Shown piece after piece: positions 47,890 to 57,589 of a stretch of DNA of 64,000 nt (position 1 is its first letter; each line of letters begins with the position of its first letter). A model generated the notes under the pieces. That model saw only the letters and a program-made list of their open reading frames with translations. It was not told where the DNA came from and did no database searches. The translations under genes and the position numbers were made by a program. Source of the DNA: RFSX01 sp965248155 (GTDB lineage: Bacteria; Bacteroidota; Bacteroidia; Chitinophagales; Saprospiraceae); the NCBI GenBank assembly GCA_965248155.1, contig CBDFIO010000001.1, positions 868,001-932,000 of the forward strand. Direction: 5' to 3'.

Positions 47890-48379
47890 AATTCAAGAAG
47901 TATATGCGATTTACAGCAAAAGAAAAGATGGAACTGATTAGGCTGGTTGAGCAATCCGAATGGAGTGTTAGAAGAACTCTCAAGGAAATTGGTATTCACA
48001 AATCAACCTTTTACAACTGGTATAAGAAATATCGGGAAAATGGAATTGTAGGATTAGAGGAAAAGAAAAGTACAAGGAAGCATTACTGGAACAAGATTCC
48101 TGATCGGATCAGGTCTGATATATTGAATCTGGCACTGGAAGTTTCAGAGCTTTCTTGTAGAGAATTGGCTTGCAGGTATACTGATGAGAATCAATACTTT
48201 ATAAGCGAAAGCAGTGTTTACAGAATATTGAAATCTGCTGGACTGATAAACCCTCCTCATTATGATCTGATATCTGCCGCAGATGAATTTAAAGACAAAA
48301 CAACAACTGTCAATCAAATGTGGCAAACTGATTTTACTTATTTCAAAATCATTGGCTGGGGATGGTATTACCTATCGAC

Positions 48380-48386
48380 TATATTA
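48380..48386. repeat. 7-bp target-site duplication of IS982 copy 3 (left)
   Basis: TATATTA is repeated exactly at 49417-49423, directly on both sides of the IS982 element, while the uninterrupted IS3 copies have it once (CGACTATATTAGATG). Confidence 0.95.
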
Positions 48387-49416
48387 ACGTGAGTTCGACG
48401 TAAGGAAGTGGAAAAATAGGATAAAAAGAAAGAGCAATTTTGTTTATCTTAATAGTTGATAATCAATTAATTAAAACAAAAAAGCTCTACTATGAAAGAT
48501 AGTCAAATTATTGCAATTTTCTGTGCTTTCGATGATTTTTTCACCGATTTTGATTACTTTTTAAAATCTCATACCCTAGAGGGAAAGAAAAATCGACGGA
48601 ATCGTACCTGCAGGTTATCCATGAGCGAGGTGATGAGCATCATCGTATTTTTTCATATGAGTGGATACCGTTGCTTTAAGCACTTTTACCAGAATCATGT
48701 CTGCCAACATATGCGCGGCTATTTTCCCAATCTGGTATCTTATAATCGGATGGTGGAGTTGCAAACCAAAGCGGTCCTACCATTAGCCTTGTTTGTAAAG
48801 ATGTACCGAATGGGTAAATGTAGTGGGATATCCTTTATTGATTCAACCAGTATCCGGGTCTGTCACAATCGAAGGATTCATTCCCACAAGGTGTTTGCTG
48901 GACTGGCCAAACGAGGCAAGACTTCAAAGGGTTGGTTTTATGGTTTCAAACTTCATCTGGTTCATAATGACCGGGGCGAAGTGATTGATTTTCAACTCAC
49001 TCCGGGCAATGTGCATGATAATGCCGTATTGAAGTGTAAACGGTTTATGAAGAAGGTCTATGGCCGGTTGTTCGGTGATAAAGGCTATATTGTCAACAAG
49101 CAAATCTTTGACACTCTTTTCTTGAGAGGTATTCATTTGATTACTAAGTTGAGACGGAATATGAAATCCAAAATGATTACACCCCTACAGGATGCTCTTC
49201 TGCTCCGAAAACTTGCTATCTCTGAAACCATTATTGACCAACTCAAAAATATTTCACAGATCGAACATACAAGGCATCGTTCCTTTGCCGGATTTTTCGT
49301 CAATATACTTGGTGGACTTTGTGCCTACGGGTTTAAAGAATCTAAACCCTCCATTTATAAGAATCTGGTCGATACCAAACAACTCCTTTTGGCCTAGTCT
49401 TACATCGAACTCACGT
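48387..49416 (+). mobile_element. IS982-family insertion sequence, copy 3, nested in IS3
   Basis: The 1030-bp element has ends ACGTGAGTTCG...CGAACTCACGT and an intact transposase. The perfect 7-bp duplication and intact ends show a recent simple insertion into IS3 orfB. Confidence 0.95.
48492..49397 (+). CDS. IS982-family transposase (copy 3)
   Basis: This is an intact 301-residue protein identical to copy 2. The family motifs and DDE residues are all present. It is probably able to act on the other copies. Confidence 0.95.
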   Translation: MKDSQIIAIFCAFDDFFTDFDYFLKSHTLEGKKNRRNRTCRLSMSEVMSIIVFFHMSGYRCFKHFYQNHVCQHMRGYFPNLVSYNRMVELQTKAVLPLALFVKMYRMGKCSGISFIDSTSIRVCHNRRIHSHKVFAGLAKRGKTSKGWFYGFKLHLVHNDRGEVIDFQLTPGNVHDNAVLKCKRFMKKVYGRLFGDKGYIVNKQIFDTLFLRGIHLITKLRRNMKSKMITPLQDALLLRKLAISETIIDQLKNISQIEHTRHRSFAGFFVNILGGLCAYGFKESKPSIYKNLVDTKQLLLA

Positions 49417-49964
49417 TATATTAGATGATTATTCTAGGTACATTATAAGTTGGGAGTTGTGCTCAACGATGAAAACCCTTGATGTAAAAAATACTTTGAA
49501 TCAGGCATTAAACCATCCAAATGTAAATTTGAATAAACCGCCTAAGTTATTATCTGATAATGGATCTTGTTATTTAAGTCAAGAGTTGAGCTCTTATTTG
49601 GATGATTACAAAATTAAACATGTGAGAGGAAGACCTGGTCATCCTCAAACGCAAGGCAAGATTGAAAGGTATCACAGAACAATGAAAAATGTAATTAAAC
49701 TGGATCATTATTACAGCCCAGGTGAATTGAGTTTTCGTCTTTCACAATTTGTAAAATATTATAACCATCACAGATATCATGAATCTTTACAAAACTTGAC
49801 ACCAGCAGATGTTTATTATGGATTAAAAGAAGAAAAACTGAAGAGAAGAAAATTATGTAAACACAAAACATTTAAAAAACGCAGACAAAAATATTTCAAT
49901 TTAACTTTTAAAAGTGTAACTTAATTTTATTCACTTATTGTCCACTTTGGTTTGAAGACCTACA

Positions 49965-51217
49965 TAGATTATCGATTGACTACAGCCATCGAACGTATCT
50001 CTGGAAATGGAGATTTGGATTATTATATTTTTCCTGATTCTGAAAATTATTCCGCTCTTCCAAATCAAGATCCCGCAAATCCAGTCACAAGAGAAAAAGT
50101 AGAATTGGGGCGACTCCTGTTTTTTGAAACCGGACTTGCTCAAATTCCATTATCATCAAACTGTTATGAAACTTATTCGTGCTCATCTTGCCATCTTCCT
50201 ACTGCAGGTTTTTTACCAGGCAGAATTCAGGGTATAGCCGATGGGGCAGGAGGTTATGGGTATAATGGTGAGTTCAGATACATTAGAACAGGATACACCG
50301 AAGAAGATCTGGATGCTCAAGGAACACGACCCATGAATCCAATGAATTCAGGATATAGCACCAACACTCTATGGAGTGGTGCATTTGGAGCTACAGGAGT
50401 AAATATTGGAACCGAAGAACATTGGACTGGACTTGCAGAAGTCAATCATACAGGATATATGGGATTAGAGGCACAAAATATTGAAGCTTTTAGTCTTCAC
50501 AGGCTCGATATTAATGATCATGTTCTGGATGATTATGCTTATAGAGAACTTTTTGATAAAGCATTTCCTGACTTCGAAGAAAATAAAAGATATTCTGCAA
50601 CAACCACAAGCTTTGCACTTGGTGCATTTTTAAGAAGCTTTCTGGCTAACAAAGCTCCATTCCAAGACTGGTTAAAAGGGGATAGTGAAGCCTTGACTAT
50701 AGATCAAAAAGAAGGCGCGATGCTTTTCTTCGGAAAAGCCAGATGTTATTCTTGTCATTCTGGACCAGCATTTAACTCAATGAATTTTCATGCCTTGGGA
50801 ACACCAGACATGTATGAATCTGGTGGACTAAATACCGGGGCAGATGACCCTAGGAATTTAGGTAGAGGCATGTTTACCGGACAAGAAGAAGATATGCACA
50901 AATTTAAAGTGCCACAACTTTATAATTTAAAAGACTACGCAATGTATTTTCACGGAAGTTCGAAAACTTCATTAAGAGAAGTTATAGATTTTAAAATGAA
51001 AGCACAATCTGAAAATCCACATGTTATAGATAACCGATTGTCTTCATTGTTTTATCCAGTCGAACTTACAGAAGAGGAAATATCTCAGTTAATTGATTTT
51101 CTTTCTAATGGATTGTATGACCCACATACAAAAAGATATGTCCCAGAGTCTTTACCATCAGGCAATTGTTTCCCCAATAATGATGAGATTTCTCAGGAGC
51201 AACTAGGATGTATGTAA
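49965..51217 (+). pseudogene. third di-haem cytochrome c peroxidase, 5' end removed by IS3
   Basis: The frame runs from the IS3 end through LDYYIFPDSENYSALP, LGRLLFFETGLAQ, CSSCH, CYSCH and KVPQLYNLKDYAMYFHG to a stop at 51217, matching the two other peroxidases. The signal peptide and first residues are missing; a TTG inside the IS end (49952) is the only upstream start in frame. Without export the haem could not be attached, so it is probably dead. The 3' part is undamaged. Confidence 0.88.
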
Positions 51218-51342
51218 AAGTTAACATAACATCAGAATCTGGAAACCTGGATAAAGTTATTCTTCTGTTTTGATTCCTTATTATTTTACTGTGAATTGGT
51301 TAAATATAAGTTTATTTTGGTCTACTCAATCAGAGTGGAAGT

Positions 51343-52425
51343 ATGAGATTTGAAATTCAGAAAAACATTGAAATAGCCGAAACTTTACCTTCATTATTTT
51401 ATACCAGTGATGAAATTTTTGAAGCAGTAAAAGATAAAATCTTTACCAGATCATGGCAATGGATAGGAGACATATCGATGCTAAATGGACAGCATAATCT
51501 TATTCCATTTTTCTTCATGGAGCATTTTTTAGATGAACCATTATTGTTCTCGAAAACAATTGAAAGTAATATCCAATGCTTAAGCAATGTGTGTACCCAT
51601 CGAGGCAATATCATGATACAGTACCCACAAAACTCAAGCAAGATAAATTGTTCTTATCATGGAAGAAGATTTAGTTCTAAAGGTGAATTCGAATACACGC
51701 CTGAATTCGCAGAAGCAAAAAGTTTTCCTAGAATCTGCGACCATCTGAAGTCCTTCCCATTTATCAACTGGAAAGATCATTTGTTTGTCACCCTTGAATC
51801 CGGACTTAATATTGAATCCATCCTTAATCAAATGAATGATAGAGTTGCATTCTTAGATTTTAATCAACTTAAACGAGATGATAGTCTAACTAGGGGATAT
51901 CAAATTAATGCCCATTGGGCCCTTTACTGTGATAATTATTTAGAAGGGTTTCACATTCCATTTGTTCATCATGGCCTAAATGAAGCATTGGATTATGGCA
52001 AGTATGAAACTCGAATTTTGAATCACATGGTATTACAAATTGGTTATACTGACAGTAGTGAAATGTGTTTTGATTTGCCCAAAAACCATATGGATTACGG
52101 AAAGAATGTTGCCGCATATTACTATTGGCTCTTTCCAAATATTATGTTTAATTTTTATCCGTGGGGTTTGTCAATAAATGTAGTAAAACCCATCAATAAG
52201 AATCGCACAAAAGTATCTTTCATTTCTTTTGTTTCTGATTATGACAAACTACAATTCGGTGCAGGAGCAGATTTAGATAAGGTAGAAAGAGAAGATGAAT
52301 TTGTTGTAGAGAGTGTCCATCGTGGTCTAAAATCGAGATATTATAATTCAGGTCGGTATTCTCCTTCAAAAGAAAAGGGAGTACATTATTTTCATAGTCT
52401 TCTTTCAGACTATCATAACAAATAA
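51343..52425 (+). CDS. Rieske [2Fe-2S] aromatic ring-hydroxylating-type oxygenase, alpha subunit
   Basis: The 360-residue protein has the Rieske site CTHRGN...CSYHGRRF (Cys-x-His, 16 residues, Cys-x2-His) near residue 86. The mononuclear Fe site follows in the C-terminal domain (DNYLEGFHIPFVHH, two His with an upstream Glu/Asp). It would use O2 and an external reductase to hydroxylate or demethylate a substrate. The closest family resemblance is to choline monooxygenase/GbcA-like oxygenases, but the substrate is not assignable. No reductase gene is adjacent. A terminator follows. Confidence 0.88.
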   Translation: MRFEIQKNIEIAETLPSLFYTSDEIFEAVKDKIFTRSWQWIGDISMLNGQHNLIPFFFMEHFLDEPLLFSKTIESNIQCLSNVCTHRGNIMIQYPQNSSKINCSYHGRRFSSKGEFEYTPEFAEAKSFPRICDHLKSFPFINWKDHLFVTLESGLNIESILNQMNDRVAFLDFNQLKRDDSLTRGYQINAHWALYCDNYLEGFHIPFVHHGLNEALDYGKYETRILNHMVLQIGYTDSSEMCFDLPKNHMDYGKNVAAYYYWLFPNIMFNFYPWGLSINVVKPINKNRTKVSFISFVSDYDKLQFGAGADLDKVEREDEFVVESVHRGLKSRYYNSGRYSPSKEKGVHYFHSLLSDYHNK

Positions 52426-52497
52426 TCTACCTTCATTTTATATTAGATTACAAGCTGTCTGATCCATGTGCCTACCATCTACGGTTTTTCTCATATT

Positions 52498-52531
52498 AAA
52501 ACTTCCAACTCTTAAAGAGTCGGAAGTTTAT
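52498..52531 (+). terminator. intrinsic terminator after the Rieske gene
   Basis: A long imperfect stem (AAACTTCCaACTCTT with AAGAGTcGGAAGTTT) is followed by T-rich sequence. Confidence 0.7.
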
Positions 52532-53026
52532 CTAATATCATTATAACTTTTGGCAATAACATAAGTTATAGCACTTTCATGATAAAGGCCACATAATTGA
52601 TAGTTACTACTGAAAGATTGACTTCAAGAAAATCAGATGATTGCACCTTGATGCCAATCTGTTTCAGTTATAGAGTATCATGTGGTTTGGGATAAAATTT
52701 TCTTGCTACTAGGTATAGTAAGCAATATTTAAAAAAAGTTTGAGGGTTATGAAAGAGTTCTAAAAAATATCACACGAGTAAATTTTGGTTATTAAGTTGT
52801 AAAAGCATTTTATTTTATCGCAGTTTTTAACTCGGCACGGAAATCAAAAAATGTCTTCGCTCTATTTGTAAGACACATTTATTAGGGTATACCCTTAATT
52901 CAATTTTGCGGATATTAATAAATGACAAATAGCCGTCAGTTTTTAGACACGAATCAAACAAAGGAGTCAAATAATTTTTATAATACAACTTTCAATATTT
53001 GCTCTATCAGTTTTTGATGGCTGCTT
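52532..53026. other. AT-rich region without a supported gene
   Basis: About 500 bases have no credible reading frame. Just before IS3 copy D, AAGGAG at 52962-52967 precedes a short hydrophobic stretch (QLSIFALSVFDGC), which could be the leader of a lost lipoprotein gene. The signal is weak. Confidence 0.4.
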
Positions 53027-53101
53027 TGTAAATCGTCAAATAAAAGTGGACCATTAAGTGAATAAAATTAAGTTATACATAACTATTAAATTCACTTTAT
53101 T

Positions 53102-53452
53102 ATGAACAAGAAAAACAAATCAGCAGAATCTTATGTCCGAGATGGAAAAAGAAGGACAAGACGTAAATTTTCTACAGAAGAAAAGATTAGAATAGTCATT
53201 GAAGGATTAAGAGGAGAACAAAGCGTTGCTTCTCTTTGTAGAAGAGAAGAGATTTCACAACCACTATATTATAAGTGGAGTAAAGATTTCATGGAAGCAG
53301 GGAAGAAACGTTTAAAGGGAGACACAGAACGTGAAGCCAATACTTCAGAAGTTCAACATCTAAAGACAGAAAATCAAGACCTTAAAGAGGTAGTAGCAGA
53401 ACTTACTCGAAAAAATCGTGTGCTTAAAAAAAGCTTGAATGGAGTAAAATAA
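53102..53452 (+). CDS. IS3-family OrfA (copy D)
   Basis: The 116-residue HTH plus coiled-coil protein is intact. It differs from copy A at a few residues (for example VRDGKR for VRDVKR, ELTRKN for ELTLKN). Confidence 0.93.
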   Translation: MNKKNKSAESYVRDGKRRTRRKFSTEEKIRIVIEGLRGEQSVASLCRREEISQPLYYKWSKDFMEAGKKRLKGDTEREANTSEVQHLKTENQDLKEVVAELTRKNRVLKKSLNGVK

Positions 53453-53466
53453 AATTCAAGAAGTAT

Positions 53467-54450
53467 ATGCGATTTACAGCAAAAGAAAAGATGGAACTGA
53501 TTAGGCTGGTTGAGCAATCCGAATGGAGTGTTAGAAGAACTCTCAAGGAAATTGGTATTCACAAATCAACCTTTTACAACTGGTATAAGAAATATCGGGA
53601 AAATGGAATTGTAGGATTAGAGGAAAAGAAAAGTACAAGGAAGCATTACTGGAACAAGATTCCTGATCGGATCAGGTCTGATATATTGAATCTGGCACTG
53701 GAAGTTTCAGAGCTTTCTTGTAGAGAATTGGCTTGCAGGTATACTGATGAGAATCAATACTTTATAAGCGAAAGCAGTGTTTACAGAATATTGAAATCTG
53801 CTGGACTGATAAACCCTCCTCATTATGATCTGATATCTGCCGCAGATGAATTTAAAGACAAAACAACAACTGTCAATCAAATGTGGCAAACTGATTTTAC
53901 TTATTTCAAAATCATTGGCTGGGGATGGTATTACCTATCGACTATATTAGATGATTATTCTAGGTACATTATAAGTTGGGAGTTGTGCTCAACGATGAAA
54001 ACCCTTGATGTAAAAAATACTTTGAATCAGGCATTAAACCATCCAAATGTAAATTTGAATAAACCGCCTAAGTTATTATCTGATAATGGATCTTGTTATT
54101 TAAGTCAAGAGTTGAGCTCTTATTTGGATGATTACAAAATTAAACATGTGAGAGGAAGACCTGGTCATCCTCAAACGCAAGGCAAGATTGAAAGGTATCA
54201 CAGAACGATGAAAAATGTAATTAAACTGGATCATTATTACAGCCCAGGTGAATTGAGTTTTCCTCTTTCACAATTTGTAAAATATTATAACCATCACAGA
54301 TATCATGAATCTTTACAAAACTTGACACCAGCAGATGTTTATTATGGATTAAAAGAAGAAAAACTGAAGAGAAGAAAATTATGTAAACACAAAACATTTA
54401 AAAAACGCAGACAAGAATATTTCAATTTAACTTTTAAAAGTGTAACTTAA
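53467..54450 (+). CDS. IS3-family transposase OrfB (copy D)
   Basis: The 327-residue protein is nearly identical to copy A (one Lys to Glu change near the C-terminus), with the full DDE triad in QTDFTYF, LSDNGSCY and GKIERYHR. Confidence 0.94.
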   Translation: MRFTAKEKMELIRLVEQSEWSVRRTLKEIGIHKSTFYNWYKKYRENGIVGLEEKKSTRKHYWNKIPDRIRSDILNLALEVSELSCRELACRYTDENQYFISESSVYRILKSAGLINPPHYDLISAADEFKDKTTTVNQMWQTDFTYFKIIGWGWYYLSTILDDYSRYIISWELCSTMKTLDVKNTLNQALNHPNVNLNKPPKLLSDNGSCYLSQELSSYLDDYKIKHVRGRPGHPQTQGKIERYHRTMKNVIKLDHYYSPGELSFPLSQFVKYYNHHRYHESLQNLTPADVYYGLKEEKLKRRKLCKHKTFKKRRQEYFNLTFKSVT

Positions 54451-54491
54451 TTTTATTCACTTATTGTCCACTTTGGTTTGAAGACCTACAT

Positions 54492-54611
54492 CTAGGTTCT
54501 TCAGTTTTACAACAAATAATGGAAGTGCTTGCAATAAGTATGAAAAGGAAAAAATTATATGATCTCATGATTTATGAAGGCTTTATATTCTTTAACGATT
54601 CAAATGAATGA
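54492..54611 (+). pseudogene. C-terminal gene remnant after IS3 copy D
   Basis: A frame of 39 codons enters from the IS end (LGSSVLQQIMEVLAISMKRK ... FFNDSNE) and stops at 54609-54611. It could be the end of a gene destroyed by the IS. The family is not recognised. Confidence 0.35.
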
Positions 54612-54761
54612 GAAGTTAAGATATATTAATGAATGATAAAAAAACAAGAACTACCCAAAGTAATTTATTAATTATTTTAATGCGAACCTTTTCATTATCG
54701 TTTACTGCTATCCTAATGCATAGTCTGATAATTGTTTTCTTTTTTGACTAATTTCATCACT

Positions 54762-56249
54762 ATGTATTTCATTGGTTATGATATCGGTTCATCATCTATA
54801 AAAGCTGCACTTGTGGATGCTCAATCTGGAATAGCAATTTCGCAAGCTCAATTTCCCGAAAATGAAATGTCGATTGACTCAGCCCAACCATCCTGGGCAG
54901 AACAAAGTCCAGAAATATGGTGGAACAATTTAATTCAAGCAAATCAAAAATTATTATCTCAAGTAGACATTGATCAATCACAAATAACATCAATTGGTAT
55001 TGCTTACCAAATGCATGGGCTTGTGGTTATTGATGAAAATCATGAAGTTTTAAGACCATCCATCATTTGGTGTGATAGCCGGGCAGTGGATATTGGGGAG
55101 CAAGCTTTTCATGATTTAGGTCATGAGTTTTGCCTTTCTCACCTACTCAATTCTCCTGACAATTTCACGGCTTCTAAACTTAGTTGGGTCCAAAAAAACG
55201 AACCAGAAATTTATGATCGTATTCATAAAGTAATGTTACCCGGTGATTTTATTGCTATGAACCTCACTGGAGAAATAAATACGACTATTCCGGGATTATC
55301 AGAAGGGATGTTCTGGGATTATCACAATCATGATCTTTCAATTGAGCTTTTGGACTATTATTTTATCAACAAAGATTTGATTCCTGCTATTGTCCCTTCT
55401 TTTGGAGTACAAGGGCAATTAACTGTAGCGGCATCCGAGCTCTTAGGATTACGCCCCGGAATTCCCCTGACATACAGAGCTGGAGATCAGCCAAATAATG
55501 CAATGTCATTATCTGTTACAGAACCAAATCAAGTTGCTGCAACCGGAGGAACTTCAGGTGTTATCTATGGAGTACAAGATAATTACAATTACGATTCTTT
55601 ATCTCGTGTTAATGGCTTTGCGCATGTAAATCACGATAAGTCAAGTATAAGAATTGGACAATTGTTGTGCATAAATGGAGCTGGAATCCAATATGCTTGG
55701 ATAAAAAACCTATTGGGGCATTCAATAAACTATAATCAAATGGAAGATTTAGCAGGCAAAATTTCAATTGGGTCAGAAGGCCTTCAGATATTTCCATTTG
55801 GAAATGGAGCAGAACGTATGTTCTTAAATAAAGATGTCGGTGCTCATATTAATAATCTTAGATTTAGCGATCATAATCAAAGTCATATAATCAGAGCTAC
55901 TCTTGAAGGAATTGCTTTTGCATTTGCTTACGGATTTGAAGTCCTGAAAAACTTAGGTTTAGATCCAACTGTCATTAGAGTAGGAAATGATAATTTATTT
56001 CGATCACCCATCTTTTCAAGAACCATATCTAATTTAATACAATGTCCAATCCATGTAATGAAAACAACAGGTGCAATTGGAGCAGCAAAAGCAAGTGGAA
56101 TTGCAACCGGATTTTATTCAGACATACAAGATGCATTTTCCAATTTGAGTATAGATCGATGCTATGAGCCAAGTGGAGAGCAGAACATCTATGAAGGACA
56201 TTATTTAAATTGGAAGAAAACACTAGATTTAATTTTAAGTAACAAATAA
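54762..56249 (+). CDS. xylB: xylulokinase
   Basis: The 495-residue FGGY kinase starts at ATG 54762 (MYFIGYDIGSSSIKAAL); an earlier TTG at 54732 is unlikely because the family begins with this strand. Later blocks include MHGLVVID, PGDFIAMNLTG and AGDQPNNAMSLSV. It phosphorylates D-xylulose for the pentose phosphate pathway. It is followed by xylA after 3 bases. The operon start, including any transporter or SusCD pair, is not seen upstream. Confidence 0.92.
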   Translation: MYFIGYDIGSSSIKAALVDAQSGIAISQAQFPENEMSIDSAQPSWAEQSPEIWWNNLIQANQKLLSQVDIDQSQITSIGIAYQMHGLVVIDENHEVLRPSIIWCDSRAVDIGEQAFHDLGHEFCLSHLLNSPDNFTASKLSWVQKNEPEIYDRIHKVMLPGDFIAMNLTGEINTTIPGLSEGMFWDYHNHDLSIELLDYYFINKDLIPAIVPSFGVQGQLTVAASELLGLRPGIPLTYRAGDQPNNAMSLSVTEPNQVAATGGTSGVIYGVQDNYNYDSLSRVNGFAHVNHDKSSIRIGQLLCINGAGIQYAWIKNLLGHSINYNQMEDLAGKISIGSEGLQIFPFGNGAERMFLNKDVGAHINNLRFSDHNQSHIIRATLEGIAFAFAYGFEVLKNLGLDPTVIRVGNDNLFRSPIFSRTISNLIQCPIHVMKTTGAIGAAKASGIATGFYSDIQDAFSNLSIDRCYEPSGEQNIYEGHYLNWKKTLDLILSNK

Positions 56250-56252
56250 CAA

Positions 56253-57578
56253 ATGATCATAACTGGAGAGACTGAATATTTCAAAAATATTAAAAGCATA
56301 AAATTTGCCGGAAAAAGATCTAAAAACCCTCTGGCATTCAAATATTATGATCCTAAGAAAAAGGTAATGGGTAAGTCAATGGAAAGGCATTTTAAATTTG
56401 CAGTTGCATATTGGCATGCTTTCACTAACACTGGAAGTGATCCTTTCGGGCCAGGGACTAAAATATTTCCCTGGGATAGTAATTCTAATCCTATCCAACG
56501 TGCAAAGGATAAGATGGATGCAGCTTTTGAATTTATGACAAAAATTGGAATCAATTATTATTGCTTTCATGATTACGATCTTATTGATGAAGGCAAAGAT
56601 TTGAAGGAGTCTAAAAAGCGCCTGAAAATTATATCTGATTATGCACTTCAAAAAATGAAGGCTTCAAAAACTAAAGTGCTATGGGGTACAGCTAATCTAT
56701 TTAGCCATCCACGCTATATGAATGGAGCTGCTACCAATCCAGATTTTAATGTAGTTGCACATGCTGGTGCTCAAGTTAAAAATGCCCTAGATGTGACAAT
56801 GAAGCTTAATGGAGAAAATTATGTTTTCTGGGGTGGCCGGGAAGGTTATATGTCATTACTCAATACCAATATGAAAAGAGAACGTGAGCATCTTGCGACC
56901 TTTCTTCATATGTCAAAGGATTATGCAAGACGGCGCGGTTTTAAAGGATGGTTTTTTATTGAGCCTAAACCAATGGAACCATCCAAACATCAGTATGATT
57001 TTGATGCGGCGACTGTTCTTGGGTTTCTAAGAGAATTCGATCTTCTTGGTGATTTCAAATTGAATCTAGAAGTAAATCATGCAACGCTGGCTTCACACAC
57101 ATTTGCTCATGAACTTCAAGTTGCTGCCGATGCGAATGCCTTAGGCTCTATGGATGCAAATAGGGGAGATTATCAAAATGGCTGGGATACAGACCAATTT
57201 CCCGTCGATCTCTACGAATTAACTGAAGCAATGCTTGTTCTATTGCAATCGGGAGGATTAAAAGGAGGAGGAATTAATTTTGACGCTAAAACCCGCCGGA
57301 ACTCTACTGATTTAGAAGATCTTTTTTACGCACATATTGGAGGAATGGATGTCTTTGCCAGAGCATTATTAATCGCTGAATCAATACTTAAAGAATCTGA
57401 TTATAAAGCACTGATTAAGAAGCGATACGCATCATTTGATCGTGGTAAAGGGAGGCAGTTTGAAAAAGGAGACCTTAAATTAGCGGATTTGTTTAGTCTA
57501 GCAGTTAAGAATGGAGAACCTGAGCAGAATAGTGGAAGACAGGAGTTTTTGGAAAATCTTGTTAATGATTTCATTTAG
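56253..57578 (+). CDS. xylA: xylose isomerase
   Basis: The 441-residue protein shows all family motifs: YYCFHDYDL, FWGGREGYMSLLNT, FIEPKPMEPSKHQYDFD, NLEVNHATLASHTFAHEL and DANRGDYQNGWDTDQFP. The metal-binding His, Glu and Asp residues are kept. It converts D-xylose to D-xylulose, directly before the XylB step. Length is normal. Confidence 0.97.
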   Translation: MIITGETEYFKNIKSIKFAGKRSKNPLAFKYYDPKKKVMGKSMERHFKFAVAYWHAFTNTGSDPFGPGTKIFPWDSNSNPIQRAKDKMDAAFEFMTKIGINYYCFHDYDLIDEGKDLKESKKRLKIISDYALQKMKASKTKVLWGTANLFSHPRYMNGAATNPDFNVVAHAGAQVKNALDVTMKLNGENYVFWGGREGYMSLLNTNMKREREHLATFLHMSKDYARRRGFKGWFFIEPKPMEPSKHQYDFDAATVLGFLREFDLLGDFKLNLEVNHATLASHTFAHELQVAADANALGSMDANRGDYQNGWDTDQFPVDLYELTEAMLVLLQSGGLKGGGINFDAKTRRNSTDLEDLFYAHIGGMDVFARALLIAESILKESDYKALIKKRYASFDRGKGRQFEKGDLKLADLFSLAVKNGEPEQNSGRQEFLENLVNDFI

Positions 57579-57589
57579 AAATAAAGTAG

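Larger units (their letters stand above)
47904..49924 (+). pseudogene. IS3 OrfB split by IS982 (copy C)
   Basis: The first 161 codons are intact to TTCACTAT-type YLSTIL. IS982 then interrupts before the DDYSRYIISW block, and the frame resumes at 49424 to a stop at 49924. The part after the IS holds LSDNGSCY and GKIERYHR, so the DDE triad is divided between the two fragments. Confidence 0.95.
47464..49964 (+). mobile_element. IS3-family insertion sequence, copy C, interrupted by IS982
   Basis: The ends are the same as in copies A and D. Removing the 1030-bp IS982 and one copy of its 7-bp target duplication gives exactly 1464 bp, the length of the other two. It has an orfA nonsense mutation and a split orfB, so it cannot transpose by itself. 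The flanks TAAT/TAGA show no matching target duplication. Confidence 0.93.
53027..54490 (+). mobile_element. IS3-family insertion sequence, copy D
   Basis: The 1464-bp element has intact orfA and orfB and the same terminal repeats as copies A and C. It is in plus orientation, inverse to copy A. The flanks GCTT/TCTA do not match as a target duplication. Confidence 0.93.

Noticed and set aside
49952..49964. TTG start of the third peroxidase inside the IS3 end
   Set aside because: It would give a protein with no signal peptide, and haem attachment needs export; it is a chance start from the terminal repeat.
18098..54490. Composite transposon formed by IS3 copies A and D
   Set aside because: The segment contains essential genes (secDF, hemL, lysC) and lacks target duplications at its ends, so movement as a unit is unlikely.
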